A stretch of 64,000 nt of DNA, taken from NCBI GenBank assembly GCA_951230915.1, contig OX579637.1, positions 18,786,001 to 18,850,000 of the forward strand, given 5' to 3'. The translations under genes and the position numbers were made by a program. A model generated the notes under the pieces. It was given only the letters and a program-made list of their open reading frames with translations, did no database searches and had not been told where the DNA came from. Source of the stretch: Antitrichia curtipendula. Its lineage: Eukaryota; Streptophyta; Bryopsida; Hypnales; Leucodontaceae. Shown here piece by piece: positions 11,600 to 23,160 of this stretch. Positions within the stretch are counted from its first letter, which is position 1. Every line of letters begins with the position of its first letter.

Positions 11600-11985
11600 G
11601 TCCCCACTGGGAACCCCGTCCGACCCTGACCCCAAACGAGAACCTGGCCGGCCAAACTGTCCAAAACCCGGACGAACTACCCGTCCGATATCCCGTCCGA
11701 CATAGCCGTTCGAGAACCTCTGCGTCCGACCCTGACCCCGACCGACAACCCGGCCAACCAAACTGTCCCAAAACCCATCCGAACCACCCGTCCGAGAACC
11801 GTTGCGTCCGACTTGTAACCGTCCGAAAATCTGTCCGATACCTCGTCCGATACCCGTTACAGCCGTCCGATCGGTCGGCTTCATCGGATGGTCGAATCGC
11901 GACCAACGGATCGGACAGTGGAGAATCAGGCCGACCGCCGAGAAGGCCGTCCGACAAGTATAAGAGTGGCAGACGGCCCGACCGC
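11600..11985 (+). promoter_or_regulatory. GTCCGAC island with TATA-like box upstream of kinase-like gene
   Basis: Dense CCCGTCCGAC, GCGTCCGACC and CCGTCCGA motifs, almost all plus-oriented. A 110-120-bp block beginning CGTCCGACCCTGACCCC occurs twice (about 11620 and 11720). A TATA-like TATAAGAG at 11959-11966 follows the last motifs, and the ATG of the kinase-like gene lies 250 bp downstream at 12214. The order and spacing match the islands of the other genes. Confidence 0.55.
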
Positions 11986-12213
11986 TCTCACTCTTGCCTT
12001 CTCCCTTGACTTTAACAAGAGGAGTGGAGAGCTTGGTGGTTTATCCTCCATTGGCTCCTTTCTTAGGGAAGGCAAGAGTCGGATTACAGGGGCCCCCTTA
12101 TTGCTGTTTTTTTCAATTTTGGCGTGACGGTGTATGCATTATTTTTGATTTGAAGTGAAATCCCGAGTTCAATTTCATCTTTTGAATATTCATTGATAGT
12201 ACAGTTCAGCAAG

Positions 12214-13665
12214 ATGCCGAGGCCAAAGAAGGGAGGGAAAGGCAAGCGGGTGTTGTCAGATGATGAAGAAGCTAGGATAACTAAGGAATATCCCACAGAT
12301 GCTTGCAAAGCATTTTTGATCGAATTTACTATCAAGTTTTGTGAGTCCGAAAGCACCACGTCCCTGGATAGCAAATATGTTAGATATCAAGAGGAATGCA
12401 TTCAAAAATTCAAAGACGACATGACGCAGAAGATGTTAGAAGCACTGAACGTTTTGCAGTGGAGGCATGAGATGGACAAACCGCGCTTCAACAAATTCTT
12501 GGCGAACAGGGTGAACGATGCACTTTGGAATGCCAAGGTGATTGTAGAAAAATACAGCAAGAGCTACCGTGCACAAGATGCAGACTTCGAGCAAGTCATT
12601 CTCAGGGCAGACTTGTTTATTCAACGGTGCCGTCCATTTGCTAATTCACGGAATAGGCAAGGGTCAATGTTTTGGTGGAAGAGCGTTGAGGGAATGGCGG
12701 AATTGCAGAAGGGGCGACGGCATCTCGTAGCGCTTCCAGAAACAGCAAGGGTGATTGCACAAGATGACAAAGTCATGATGGGCGGGTATGCAACAATTTG
12801 TAAGGTCCGAATTGAAGGATGTCCTGGGATACCCGTATTTTGGGAGTTTGCATCAAAGATATCTCGCCAACAGGGCATACAACCAAAACTCGCAAAATTG
12901 GAACATCAAAACGAATCAATGGTAGTGAGGATTCCACATGATGGAGTCATACAATTTTATGCAGTGCATGCAGCAAACAACGAAGGGTATTTGTACTGGT
13001 GGAACGGCGGAACATTGCGGCAAATGTTGAACTTAGATATGCAATATCCAGACAACATAGGTATTGCTTTGGCTTGTGCAAACGCTGATCCCAAAGAGGT
13101 GATTCGAGCTTTCCGTCTCGGTCGTTGGAGGAGGAAGCGCACGGAGCTTGCATGGGCATTGTTGCACATTATGAATGCAGTGCACAATGCTGGACATCTC
13201 CACAATGATATTTCCCCGGACAACATCATGTTTCACTTTCCCGAAGACGAGTCCCTAGTCTACATTGGAGTTTGCGATTGGGGCTTGACTTCCGTATGTA
13301 GCGAAGCACCCAAATCCTTGTACACGTTCACATCTGCGGGTGAGAAGGAAGAAGCTTTGTGAAGGAGGTGGTGGGTAGACCCCAATATTGCATATTTGCA
13401 TAAGAGAAATGCGGATGTGGAAGTCATTCCCAATTTATCAAGAAAATCAGAGGAATATGCGGTGGGTTGAATAGCTCAGAAGATCAACAAACAGTGTATG
13501 TCAGTGGCCTACCACAAGTTACACCGGGAAATCCAAAGACATACAAAGTTTAGCCATGAGGATTTGGCAATGGTGTTTCATCAATACTTGGAGCAACATT
13601 GCAATGAAGACAACGGTTCACGAGGTAGTTTGGCTGAAATTACCAATCGATTTACCAATTCTTAG
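12214..13665 (+). pseudogene. Degenerate protein-kinase-like gene
   Basis: A single frame of 483 codons runs from ATG 12214 (basic start MPRPKKGGKGKR) to TAG 13663, broken only by TGA 13360-13362 and TGA 13468-13470. The first 200 residues are unrecognised. The kinase-like part then shows a glycine-loop-like GGYATICKV, a candidate Lys in EFASKIS, a catalytic loop HNDISPDNIM near residue 330 and CDWG near residue 355. The usual HRD Arg is Asn and the DFG Phe is Trp, while the catalytic-loop Asp, the metal-binding Asn and the DFG Asp are present. After the first TGA the frame continues with RRWWVDPN, as a kinase C-lobe would. It could be a captured kinase or pseudokinase of a mobile element. 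Both stops can be derived from CGA. Upstream GTCCGAC island and TATA-like box suggest its own promoter. Confidence 0.65.
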
Positions 13666-14498
13666 AATTGGCCAATACCAGATGAACACTTTCGACATTC
13701 ATATTTGTACTTGAGCGTACTATATAGACTAAACGTTATATTCATTATTTTGAGAGGGTGGGAACCTATGAAAATAATATTGTCCACTTACATATTCAAA
13801 ATCCAAATATTAAATGTTGACAATTCAGGTTGAGAATCACCACATTTATTAGTTGTACCATTGTAATTTCCATTAAAATGAGAGTTTTGTCTCCAAATAC
13901 AATCAAATTTGGGTTATACTATCGTTTAAGATCATATAAGTGAATTCTAAAACTATTGTTGAACACCAAGTCATGAGCTGAATGTTTGGTTGTGAGAAGT
14001 TATTCATCTCCTTCAGGCGGTCCGAGTTCGATTCCCGTTGAAATCGTATGAGTGACTAAAAGAGATACATGACTTGGTACTGCTAAGTGAGCTTTGCAGG
14101 CAGGAAAGTTGTAACAACCAACAGGCCCCCCATCCAAAACTGTGACAAGTGCTTCACATGTTAACAAACTAAAGAGTAGTTATACCCACTGCCCTTTTTC
14201 TCAATTGCATTTCATTTCCAAATCTATTTTGGACATACATTAAGCAAGTTAAATTAGACATACATTAAGCAAGTTAAATATCCCAAAAAAGAGAATGTAG
14301 GAACACGTAATAGTAGATATATTTAAATTAAAACGAAGACAAAAAAATAGTAAATATCCAATATATGAAATTAACATACTATAACTAATTCGAGGGTAAT
14401 ATTCCAGAATGTCAAGTATATGAAGCCAAGCTTTGGTTGATGACTTCAATCTGAGCTGTAGGAATCTTGATCCTACATTTGCAAGTACCTCTTCTATT
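13666..14498. other. Spacer with SINE-like box and short duplications
   Basis: At 13980-14045 a tRNA-like piece shows a TGGTTGTGAGAAG A-box-like word and a GTTCGATTC B-box (14026-14034). The rest of a SINE is not clear. A 26-bp direct duplication containing ACATACATTAAGCAAG lies at about 14231-14280. The word CCAAAACTGTGACAAGT (about 14135) recurs at about 17460, so it flanks the DUF7869-like gene on both sides in the same orientation. No gene is seen. Confidence 0.4.
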
Positions 14499-17322
14499 CT
14501 AAGACTTCCATGCTATCATCAAAGCGTTTGTTTCCTTCCAAAGAAGTGGTTCGGTTTCATCAACCTTCCAACGTAGACCTCTTTCGTTGTCCCATCCTGT
14601 ATAGAAATCTTGAACATCCTGATTCCCTGATGTTGGACAAAAGTATTGAATGAGCACGCAATTCGGCTTCTCAGGATTGCAGTTCGGATCGAACAACTCT
14701 CTGGCAATCAAAACTGGTTGACTTTCACCATCCGCAGGTCGAACTACAACAAAGTATCCTTTGTAGAGATCCCGCGCCATCCTTAAGGATGGTTGTGGGC
14801 GATCTCTCAAAGGCCCAACATAAGCGTCATCCACACCATATTCTTCAAGGTCCTCACCATCTTCGTCTAATTGATCTGCTTCTGTTGCTTATACACGTGT
14901 AGTTGGCCAAAACCCGTCTTTCAAAACAGTGGACAATGGTAGTGGCTCCTGCAGAGCAACCTTCACACCATACCAATAGCGCACAACTGGCTCGTAGCGT
15001 CTACGACATTCTCCAGTGACGTCTGCATTGCATAGATTCTCCCAGTACTTCACAAATCCCATACACCTTTCACAATGTCTTCCACGCCTTTCATTGCCTT
15101 TTGTGGAACTGACAACGGTACACCCCGTGGCCATTGACTTCGCCCTTCAGCGTCTTCTTTCCGCAATTTAATGCCTCCGCCATCCTTGCCCAACCAATCT
15201 TCATCCGTACACTTCAATTTGTACTTCATGATTGGACAACCCGTCGAATATAGATAGAACTTCACTTGTTGTGGTCTTGTGTGTCCTATGAGAATCTCAT
15301 CGCCGTCCATCCATTTACCAGCAATGAAACCCTTGAAATCGGGCACCTCTTCTATGAGATGAGGGATAGTAGGAATGGACTCTACATCCATGAAGGACTT
15401 CATGAGGGCCGGGATTGTTGGAAAGTTCTCCTTCTTCAAGAGCATGCTCCATCTTCCAAACAACGCATCAATATCATCGTGCGTATGACCCACAATCATG
15501 AAGTTCACATACACTTCTCAAAAGATCTTGTTCGCAACAAGAAGAGACCAAAAACAGAAAACATATATGTTCTTGTTGTCGCCTGTGGCATTGTCCATTT
15601 GCACATTGAGAATAGGGGACAAAGGTGTTGCTGGAACTAAGTTGATTGGCGGTGAAGGAAGTGAATTTTCGCACATCTCAACTCCCTTCAACACTGCACG
15701 AAACAAATTGGTGGACCCCAAACCTAGAAGCAACTGCCGAGAAGAAGACTTGGGAGGCAACTCCAAATCTCGCAACAACTTTGCCATGGAGCCAATGGTG
15801 TAGTTCGAATCATGTGTGAATAGATCCAAGCCATAATGTGCGTAACACACATCTCCATGACCATGCGCAATCATGCCCGTGACAGACACATGTAACTTCA
15901 CTAGACCATCAACATCTTTACTCTTGTAGGAGAAGACTGGACAAGCTGTTTTCGCGTGGTCCATTTTGTCATGCATGATTGTGAGGCACTCATGCGGTGA
16001 AGTAAGTGATTGGTAGCGATTTGCATAGTACAACTCTCGATGAGCACGAGCAATTTCTAGATGTTTGTCCAACCTCCGTGACCACTTCAAAGCAGTGACA
16101 GACCCAGCAAGAGCATGCCTCCTAAGCTCTTGCAATTTGTCACAAGTAGCGCACCGTGCAAAATTGTCCCCTGGTTTCTTCACCTCATACTCTGGAAACG
16201 CTGAACATCTAATCTTGCTCAAGTTTGAAATTGATACCTCCTTCAACCCAAAAGCAGCATTCGCTTCGTTGAGTTCTTTCATTTTACCCTTCCATTGGAA
16301 CGTGGAGGGGAGAATCATGGATACAACCTTTTCTCCCGACTTCAGCGTCTTCGTACGATGTAGCATGTGATCTGCCTCTTTCTCTAGGATGCACTTCAAT
16401 GTTGCAGTAGCTTGTTGAGTGTGCTTTCTTGGCTTCACCAATCCTTTGTTGCCGTGCTCCATTGCTTCCCGTCCGACCTTCATGTACGTTTGGTAGCGGA
16501 AGAAGGTGGATTCTGGGACCCCTGAAATATGCATGCTCGCATCCATGCTCGCATGCACACCGGTATCTCTTCAATTGTTACCATTCTTCTTCCACGTTGG
16601 TCAAGATGGGTTTTTCTGTGCACTTCTGTTTTCATAAAGGCTCTGTGCTAGAAGGTTGAATTCTGGTACATGCATTTACGAAAGGCTTGTATCTTATCCC
16701 TAGGGAATGGCTGAACACAATTCAGCCGACAACATACTTTGCTAGACACCAAATTGATGGAATCTTGAGTGAGTAGTTCCTTTGTTCTTGCAGTAGTTTC
16801 ACGGGGCGGATTTCGGATGGTACTTGTATACGGGCGAGCAGACATCGAAGATGGTGGATTTAGGAGAGCCGCTTGGAGGCAATTGAAATTATCTCGAGCC
16901 TCATGATCACGTAGACTAGCCCCACGGAAATGGACTAAATGAATAGGCCAAGCAAGTAGCGAGCACTCTCGTTCTTTTGGCAAGTCATTCTCAGAAAATG
17001 TCTTGGAAATGTGCACAGCTACATGAGTGTCTCCAAGAGGACCACTACCACCGAGAACAAGGTCAGAGTTCACACTATGGCAGGTACCTTGACCAACAAG
17101 CAGGCCGGCTTCATTGTACAGAGTCACAACCCGAGTATTCCAGAGCCTGCGCGGAAGACCTTCACAATCTGGGACGTTAGCATTCATTCCATCCGCATTC
17201 AAGAATTCATCGTCTGACGACTCCGACAATAAGACATCCTCTTCTCGCGGATAGTACTCATCGTCCGATGAATCCACCATGTCCACTGCGTCTGCCAAGG
17301 AAACCATTGCATCTGAGGACAT
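14499..17322 (-). pseudogene. DUF7869-like mobile-element protein gene (interrupted)
   Basis: On the minus strand from ATG 17322 an acidic N-terminus (DSSDDEYYPREED) leads into a Cys-containing segment (CCRLNCVQPFP, KCMYQ). Then come ISGVPESTFFRYQTYM, a CATCDKLQELRRHAL zinc-ligand-like stretch, and the hallmark block: QMDNATGDNKN followed closely by GHTHDDIDALFGRW. From memory this block is typical of the uncharacterised DUF7869 family, which is spread by transposons in plants and animals. Conserved D, N and H/D residues suggest a nuclease or integrase fold, but that is inference. Breaks are TAG 16648-16650, a frameshift near 16540, TGA 15518-15520, a frameshift between 15134 and 15050, and TAA 14889-14891. 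Its 5' flank carries GGTCGA palindromes like those of gene A, which diverges from it. Confidence 0.65.
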
Positions 17323-17399
17323 ATCAATATTGTAGTTGATAAGTCAACGTAATCAAGGTAAACTGCTTGTAGTGTAAGAGGTAAAACTGACAAGACAAA

Positions 17400-18012
17400 T
17401 GTAAGCTCGAGTCGACCTTAGAGTTCATAATATGCAACTACCTTCAAGTAGGAAGGTACCAAAACTGTGACAAGTACAGTTCATACGTAATATATTGAAA
17501 GACAACAGTTATAGCTATTCTATACAAATTTACCAATGCTAATTAGGTCGACTCGAGCTGAATGCTCCCATCCAAAAAACGAAGTAAGTTACAAGACTAT
17601 GACGCTCTTAATAACAAGAGAAGACTAAGACCTCAACAACTTCATTATCAGGTCGAGTCGACCTAAACTGAATGTATAACTTACACCGAATTCATTTCCA
17701 GCGAATGATATTTCTAAGTTGAATTTAGATGGACCCAAGGCAGTCACTGCATTAAGTTTGCTTCAATTCCGTCACGGATCTAAATGACGGATCTTGATCA
17801 CGATAAACGAAAAGAATTAACCAGCCAAATATTGTTCCCCGTTTCAGATCAAGTTGATCTAAATTGATGAGGTTATCATATTATTCCGAAGGGGGGGGAT
17901 ATCATGTTTATTTAGGTCGGACCGACCTGAAAAGTGAAATACCGCATACTAAATCATGAACAGAGAGAATTCATTACTCCTTATATTATTCAGGTCGGCT
18001 CGACCTGAATGG
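17400..18012. repeat. GGTCGA palindrome cluster, 5' side of DUF7869-like gene
   Basis: Six imperfect palindromes built on AGGTCGA/TCGACCT lie at about 17405, 17545, 17650, 17845 (diverged to AGATCAAGTTGATCT), 17913 and 17990. Typical forms are AGGTCGAGTCGACCTAA and CAGGTCGGCTCGACCTGAA. Arms are 7-9 bp around a 2-3-bp centre. The same palindromes occur at 22.4-23.2 kb and inside introns of gene A. Confidence 0.75.
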
Positions 18013-20077
18013 CTCTGAACATTACGAAGTTATTTGATTACAAGACACTTATATCTCATTCCGTGTTTTACGGCGGTAAAATAGGGACCACATTCACACT
18101 GACTCCTTCAGTGCTTAACGAAACTTATCATCGGTCTACAGCAATTACTAACAACCATCTCTGTGCAACACAAGAGCATCGACCTACTAAACTGAACAAG
18201 TCATGCGCACAATCGGGAGTGTACATCTTTGTCTTCATGACAATAACTAATGGACTAAAAATCCTACGAATTAACTACTAAGTCGATGAAGACGTACTTA
18301 GAACCCAAGCGCCTTAGATCGCACTGAACCTTTGAGTAAGCAAAACCCCTGCACGCACAACACTTGAATGACTGTCAATAACAAAGCTGAAACAAGTGCC
18401 CACGAGCAAGGACAGCTTGCGCTCGAAGGTGCAGTGTCAAGCGAATGAGAAAGAGAATACCCTAAACCGGACGTGGGCAACATCCGACAACTTCTTGGCG
18501 GGAATAGGAGGGCAGGAAGCAGAGTACATAATTTTTGAAATCACACACGTCATGCGTAAAGTCGCAGGCATGTACTTGAACTTAGATGCATGCACTAGTA
18601 TTTGCGGACTACAACAAACGGACAGCTGGTGGCATTAATGTAATCCGTTGAATTTTGGTGGCTGCGTGTTTTGTAAATTCGTTCTCTATAAAATAAAGTC
18701 ATACAAACACGACACGGCGTAAAGGCAGGGGGGGCAATTATTTAATTCTTATTTAGACTTGTTCCAACAGCATCAAATGTGGGAAATGCCTTCCAGAGGG
18801 CCAAAGTCAACAGATTCCCTCACTCGTCACCACCCTGAACTCTGGGGTTTTAAACTTTTCATACATTGATTTTTTTGTAGACTTAGGGTTTAGGATTTAG
18901 GGTTTAGGGTTTGGACCTTTTTAGACATCCTTAATGAATTTCTTTCAATTACTGGATCCTTTCCAATTAGCTGGGGGGGAATTGCAGAAGTTACAAATTG
19001 AGCAAAGACTTTTCTTTTATGAAATTTTTCGAATCATCCTTGTTTCTGGGAATGCTTCAACTAAAAAATAATATTACTCAAGCAATTTTCTTCTAGACTC
19101 TCAAGTCCTAAAAAAATATGAAATTCATAAGCAAAACTTTAAGAAAAAAGAATTTCATAAATTGCAAATAAAACAAAGGCTTAGAATTCATGAAATTATG
19201 TTTGATTATTGTCATGTTGCTTTGGAAAAGCCTTGCGCAAACAAGAAAATTAGGATCATGTACTTCAAAGCCCACAATCAAGTGTAAACCCATGAAGTTC
19301 ACATGTGAAAGTAGAAGAAATAAATTGTAGAAACTGTGAATGGGGTGAAGACTCTTACTTCATTAAATTTTTAATTTGCAAATGGGGCAAAGCCTCTTAC
19401 TTCATTAAATTTTTAGTTAATCATGCTCACATTATGAATGTTGTGAGCAAATTAGAAACAAAGAGAATAATTATGTATTTTAGGCCCCACAATTGTCAAC
19501 CCAAGAAACTCACACATGAATGTATGAGAGAAAAAAATGTAGAAGTTGTGAATAAGGCAAAGACATTTTATTCATGAAAAATTAAATATTCATGTTCATG
19601 TTACTTTGGAAATGGCATAAACATACCCTAAAGTACAAGATATGGTTGGTTTTGTTTATTTTTCTCTTTTGTACCTAAAATATCCGAAAATGCGCATGAT
19701 CCTAAACATTTCATGAACTCAAACTCCTAACCCCATTTGCAACTTACACAATTCTTTATTCAAAAAAGTGTACAAGTTGTAAATAATCCCCACATGTAGA
19801 ATCCATGTGGAGATTCCGTTCTTGCCGCAATATGCTAATTTTATTACGTGCATGAAATGTTAAAAGAATCCGCCATGCCCTGTAGTTTGGGGATCCAAAT
19901 TCAAGTGTCATGGAATTTGTTGGCGATTTGACTAGTCCAAAAAAATGTACAAGTTGTAAATAATCTCCACATGTAGAATCTACTTGAAAATATTCCTTAA
20001 AAACTTTGCAGGCACTAGTTTTTAAAGTTATCATTTAAGGAATATTTTTGAAAGCTTCTTAATGGTCTTTTATATTA
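18013..20077. other. Spacer with telomere-like repeats and local duplications
   Basis: There is no supported gene. A telomere-like run (GGGTTTAGGATTTAGGG type) lies at about 18884-18922. Between 19.0 and 20.04 kb a degenerate repeat recurs, with TTACTTCATTAAATTTTTA at about 19354 and 19398. A 35-bp segment beginning GTACAAGTTGTAAATAATC occurs at about 19769 and 19945. Confidence 0.5.
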
Positions 20078-20632
20078 CTCCCTCTGTCCCAAAATGATCT
20101 TCCCTAAATGATCTTCTTGTTGTACTTTGTGAGCTGCAAATTGGTCAAATTTAACTTTTGGTTGTTCTCTAGGACTAACAAAACAGTTCCAAGCGATAGT
20201 TTTCCCTCCATCTATGCAATCACTAATCAAAAGACAAATAAAATGGTTGAAGGGGTCAATCAACACTTCTTGTTTTTATTTTTTGCATCTTTTTTTGAAT
20301 ATTATCTAATTGAAGGAGATGAAGGTTTTGGGAGGCAAAATATAGGTCTACATATGGTCTTTGACTTATACTAACTACCCACAAAATGATGACCTCACAC
20401 TCAATAATTAAATAACCACTGGTGCTCCTTGAAAATACCTAAAAAATTTCACTTTTCAATAATCCAAAACTACACTTTACAAAGGGCTTCAAGACTCAAA
20501 GTTTCAAGGGCAATATGAGTGCACCAAACTCTATATGTAGTGCCAAACAGGCTTTAAAAATGTTATTTTTATTCTTAATCCAGAATATTTTGTCTAACAA
20601 GAAGATTATTTTGGGACGAAGGTTGGAGGGAG
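20078..20632. mobile_element. Stowaway/mariner-type MITE
   Basis: The left end reads CTCCCTCTGTCCCAAAATGA. The right end, read on the minus strand, starts CTCCCTCC and contains CGTCCCAAAATAATCTT, so the terminal inverted repeats match imperfectly over about 30 bp. Both ends are bounded by TA (20076-20077 and 20633-20634), the target duplication of Tc1/mariner-derived Stowaway elements. The 555 bp have no convincing transposase and are probably non-autonomous. The CTCCCTCCGTCCCAAAAT-type end is widespread in plant genomes. Confidence 0.85.
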
Positions 20633-20917
20633 TAGTTCTTTTATAGTTCTTTGAACATTTTTAATTCTTAACTCATAATTTAACTTTCCAATGAAATGCA
20701 TAATGTATAATGTTTTGGGGAGTATTCACTGCAGTAATTGAATGATCCAAACATTTGGTTCTGAATAGAGTAAATACGGTACAACTATTTCACTTCTGAG
20801 GAGTGCATCTTGTATTCCATTGTCTAATGAATGATTTCGACGGTGATGAAAATGGATGATTTCTATAGTCATCTATATTTGTTGTGTAAGGATTAAAGAC
20901 CTGCTGCTCTAATAAAA

Positions 20918-21250
20918 TGGGTAAGTGTTTAGGATTTGTACTCCTACATAAGGATTTGTGCACTCGGGTAAGGGTTTCTTGCTCCCGAGTGTTAAGAGTT
21001 TGTGCTCCCAGTAAGGGTTTGGGCTCCCCGGTTAAGGTTTGGGCTCTTCGGTAAGCTTTAGGGTTTGAGTAAGGGTATGTTTTGCCAGTTAAGTTTTTTG
21101 CTCCATGTTAAGGTTCTCTGCTGCAGGGTAAGGGTTTTAGCGCCCGAGTAAGGCTTTGGCTCCCAGGTAAGGTTTTTGCTCCCGGGTATAGGCTTTGGCT
21201 GCCCAGGTTTTGGTTTTGGCTTCCCGAAATAGGCTTTTTGAAGAAATGAC
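20918..21250 (+). repeat. GTAAGGGTTT/GGCTCCCG degenerate repeat array
   Basis: About a dozen irregular units of 22-30 bp combine a telomere-like (G)TAAGGGTTT with a GGCTCCC(G/A)G word. The units differ mostly in spacing. No protein is called across it. Confidence 0.7.
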
Positions 21251-22416
21251 CTAGGGTTTCGTTGATACTCTCTTCCCTACGTCCTTATTGTGCTGCGTGC
21301 TCCTCGTCGTTCTTCTTTTCTTCCCTGCATGCTTGTCCGAGTTCGATCCCGTCTTCTCTTCCTGGATTGTGCTTCGTGGTGCGGCTGCATTTGTGCAAGT
21401 TTGATCCCCTCTTTTCCTCCTCGTTCTGCTTCGTGGTGCGCCTACTGCAATTTGACGGAAGAGGGACACCGTCAGAGGGTCGGGCGTGTGATTTTTGCGG
21501 AAGAGTACGTCTGTGTTGTTTTGCGGAAGAGTGCGTGTGGAGGAAAGACACTGTCGGACAGACTCCGTGCTGCGTCGGGGGCATCAGATTTTGCAGAAGA
21601 GTGCGCGGCGTCGGGTGTTGCGATTTCATCAGGAGCGGAAGAGGATCACAAGACTTCGGCGGAAGAGGGATATTGCGCGTGTGATTTTGTGGAAGAGTGC
21701 ATCGAATTTGAGTTTGTCGAATTCGCAGAAGAAGCCAGGTATTGCATCGAGTTTCTATTTTTGTAACATTGTCTTCTGCTGTCATACACTTGCGCTTGAT
21801 TTCAGAGTTTTTGATTTTGTATTCACGGGTGCTCGATTTTAGAGTTTTTGATTTTGTATTCATAGGTTTTGGCTTACCCTAAACCTTGTGAAGAATGTGT
21901 TTCGCGTTTTCTTAGAACTTGCGGACTGCATTCAAATTTTTGGTTTAGATTGTGCTTTGTGCTTTGTTCCTCCTAGATTCTGCTACGGTGCAAAGTTTTG
22001 GGTTTAGATTGTTCTCGGTGGAGGTGGTGGAATGGGGAAAACGTAGAACGTCGTGTCTTTTGAACATTGTGTTTTTAGTTTTCTTAAACCTGCGTCCAAT
22101 TTGATTATGCTCAGAGTCCGTGGATACATGAATTTGTTCAAATTTGTTCATAGGTTTTTATTGAGGGATTGTTCTCCTTTATTAACGGGAACTCAAAGCT
22201 TGGATTGCTTCAAATGTGCAGGTTTCAGTTCGCAACATCAAGGACATCAAGGACTTCATAACCTTCTTCACTGCAGGTATGCACCAGTTGTTTGCTTAGG
22301 GTTTAGGGTCTTGCTGATCGCTTAGGGTTTAGGGTTTAGCGTGAGAGTGTAGGGACTTATTTCGGTGAAACTCTAGAGATTCAGATTAGGGATTAGGAAA
22401 AAAAAAAATCATATGC
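21251..22416. other. Spacer with GCGGAAGAG-type repeats and telomere-like motif
   Basis: From about 21455 to 21740 the word GCGGAAGAG or GCAGAAGAG recurs every 25-45 bp, keeping frames open on both strands (to 140-190 codons). The translations share no domain, so I attribute the openness to the repeat. A TTTAGGG-type run lies at 22290-22342 just before the GGTCGA palindrome cluster. Confidence 0.45.
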
Positions 22417-23160
22417 AGGTCAAATCGATGACAGTTCAGGTCGATTATCAAGGTCAAAAACAGGAATGCATAAAATAATTAAAATAATAGTAATGTTATT
22501 CAGGTTGACCCGACTTGAAAAGACGTCAGTTGTGATAATCACCGACCAAATCGCGACATAACAAACAAAATATAATCGCAGAGACCAAAACAATAACCAA
22601 CATCAATACTAATTCAGGTTGAATCGACCTGAACGAGAAAAAACAAAGCAAAGATACAGAGAAATAAGGCATTCAGGTCGACCTGACCTGAATAACGAAG
22701 CAGCAAACAAGGTCCAGGACCATTGTCAAACCAAGTAAATCAGCTATACAACGTATAGGTCAACTAGATCTAAGAGACAGGTACCATCATATAACAAACA
22801 AGAAAAAGAAACAAGATCGACCTGATCTAAAACAAAGTTTAGGTCGACCCAATCTAAACCAACACAACCTATATAGAGAGCGGGGAGTGAAATCAATAAG
22901 ATCAAATAACAGACAAAACACGTACTAGGAACTAGAATAGGAGGATGTCAAACACTTAACCAATTAAAACACTGACTGAATTAAGTGAAGAATATCCTAA
23001 TTAGATTGAGTCAACCTAAAACGAGTGCCCAAGACAGTACATACCCCGATGAATCATGATATCAGACAATAAATAGAAGCGAAAGGAGACAATGCGTGAA
23101 TGATGCATGGTCTTGATAAAATCGTCGACATGCGATAATCAGCTCGACTCGACCTGAATG
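22417..23160. repeat. GGTCGA palindrome cluster, 5' flank of gene A
   Basis: About nine palindromes lie within 750 bp directly upstream of gene A. Examples are ATTCAGGTTGACCCGACTTGA (about 22500, diverged), TTCAGGTTGAATCGACCTGA (22613), TTCAGGTCGACCTGACCTGA (22671) and GCTCGACTCGACCTGAA (23140). Nearly all are followed by the same TTCA or TGAAT ends, so the repeat unit is about 20 bp. This mirrors the cluster at 17.4-18.0 kb. Confidence 0.75.

Noticed and set aside
85..11985. CCGAC words in the islands as DRE/CRT stress-response sites
   Set aside because: DREB factors prefer A/GCCGAC. Here the base before CCGAC is almost always T, and the density and mobile-gene association suggest another role.
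5770..14035. Functional tRNA genes at the B-box matches
   Set aside because: Neither 5778 nor 14026 has a full cloverleaf or acceptor stem; SINE-derived pieces explain them better.
21262..21863. Open frames of 140-190 codons on both strands
   Set aside because: Held open by recurring GCGGAAGAG words. They overlap each other on opposite strands and have no recognisable domain.
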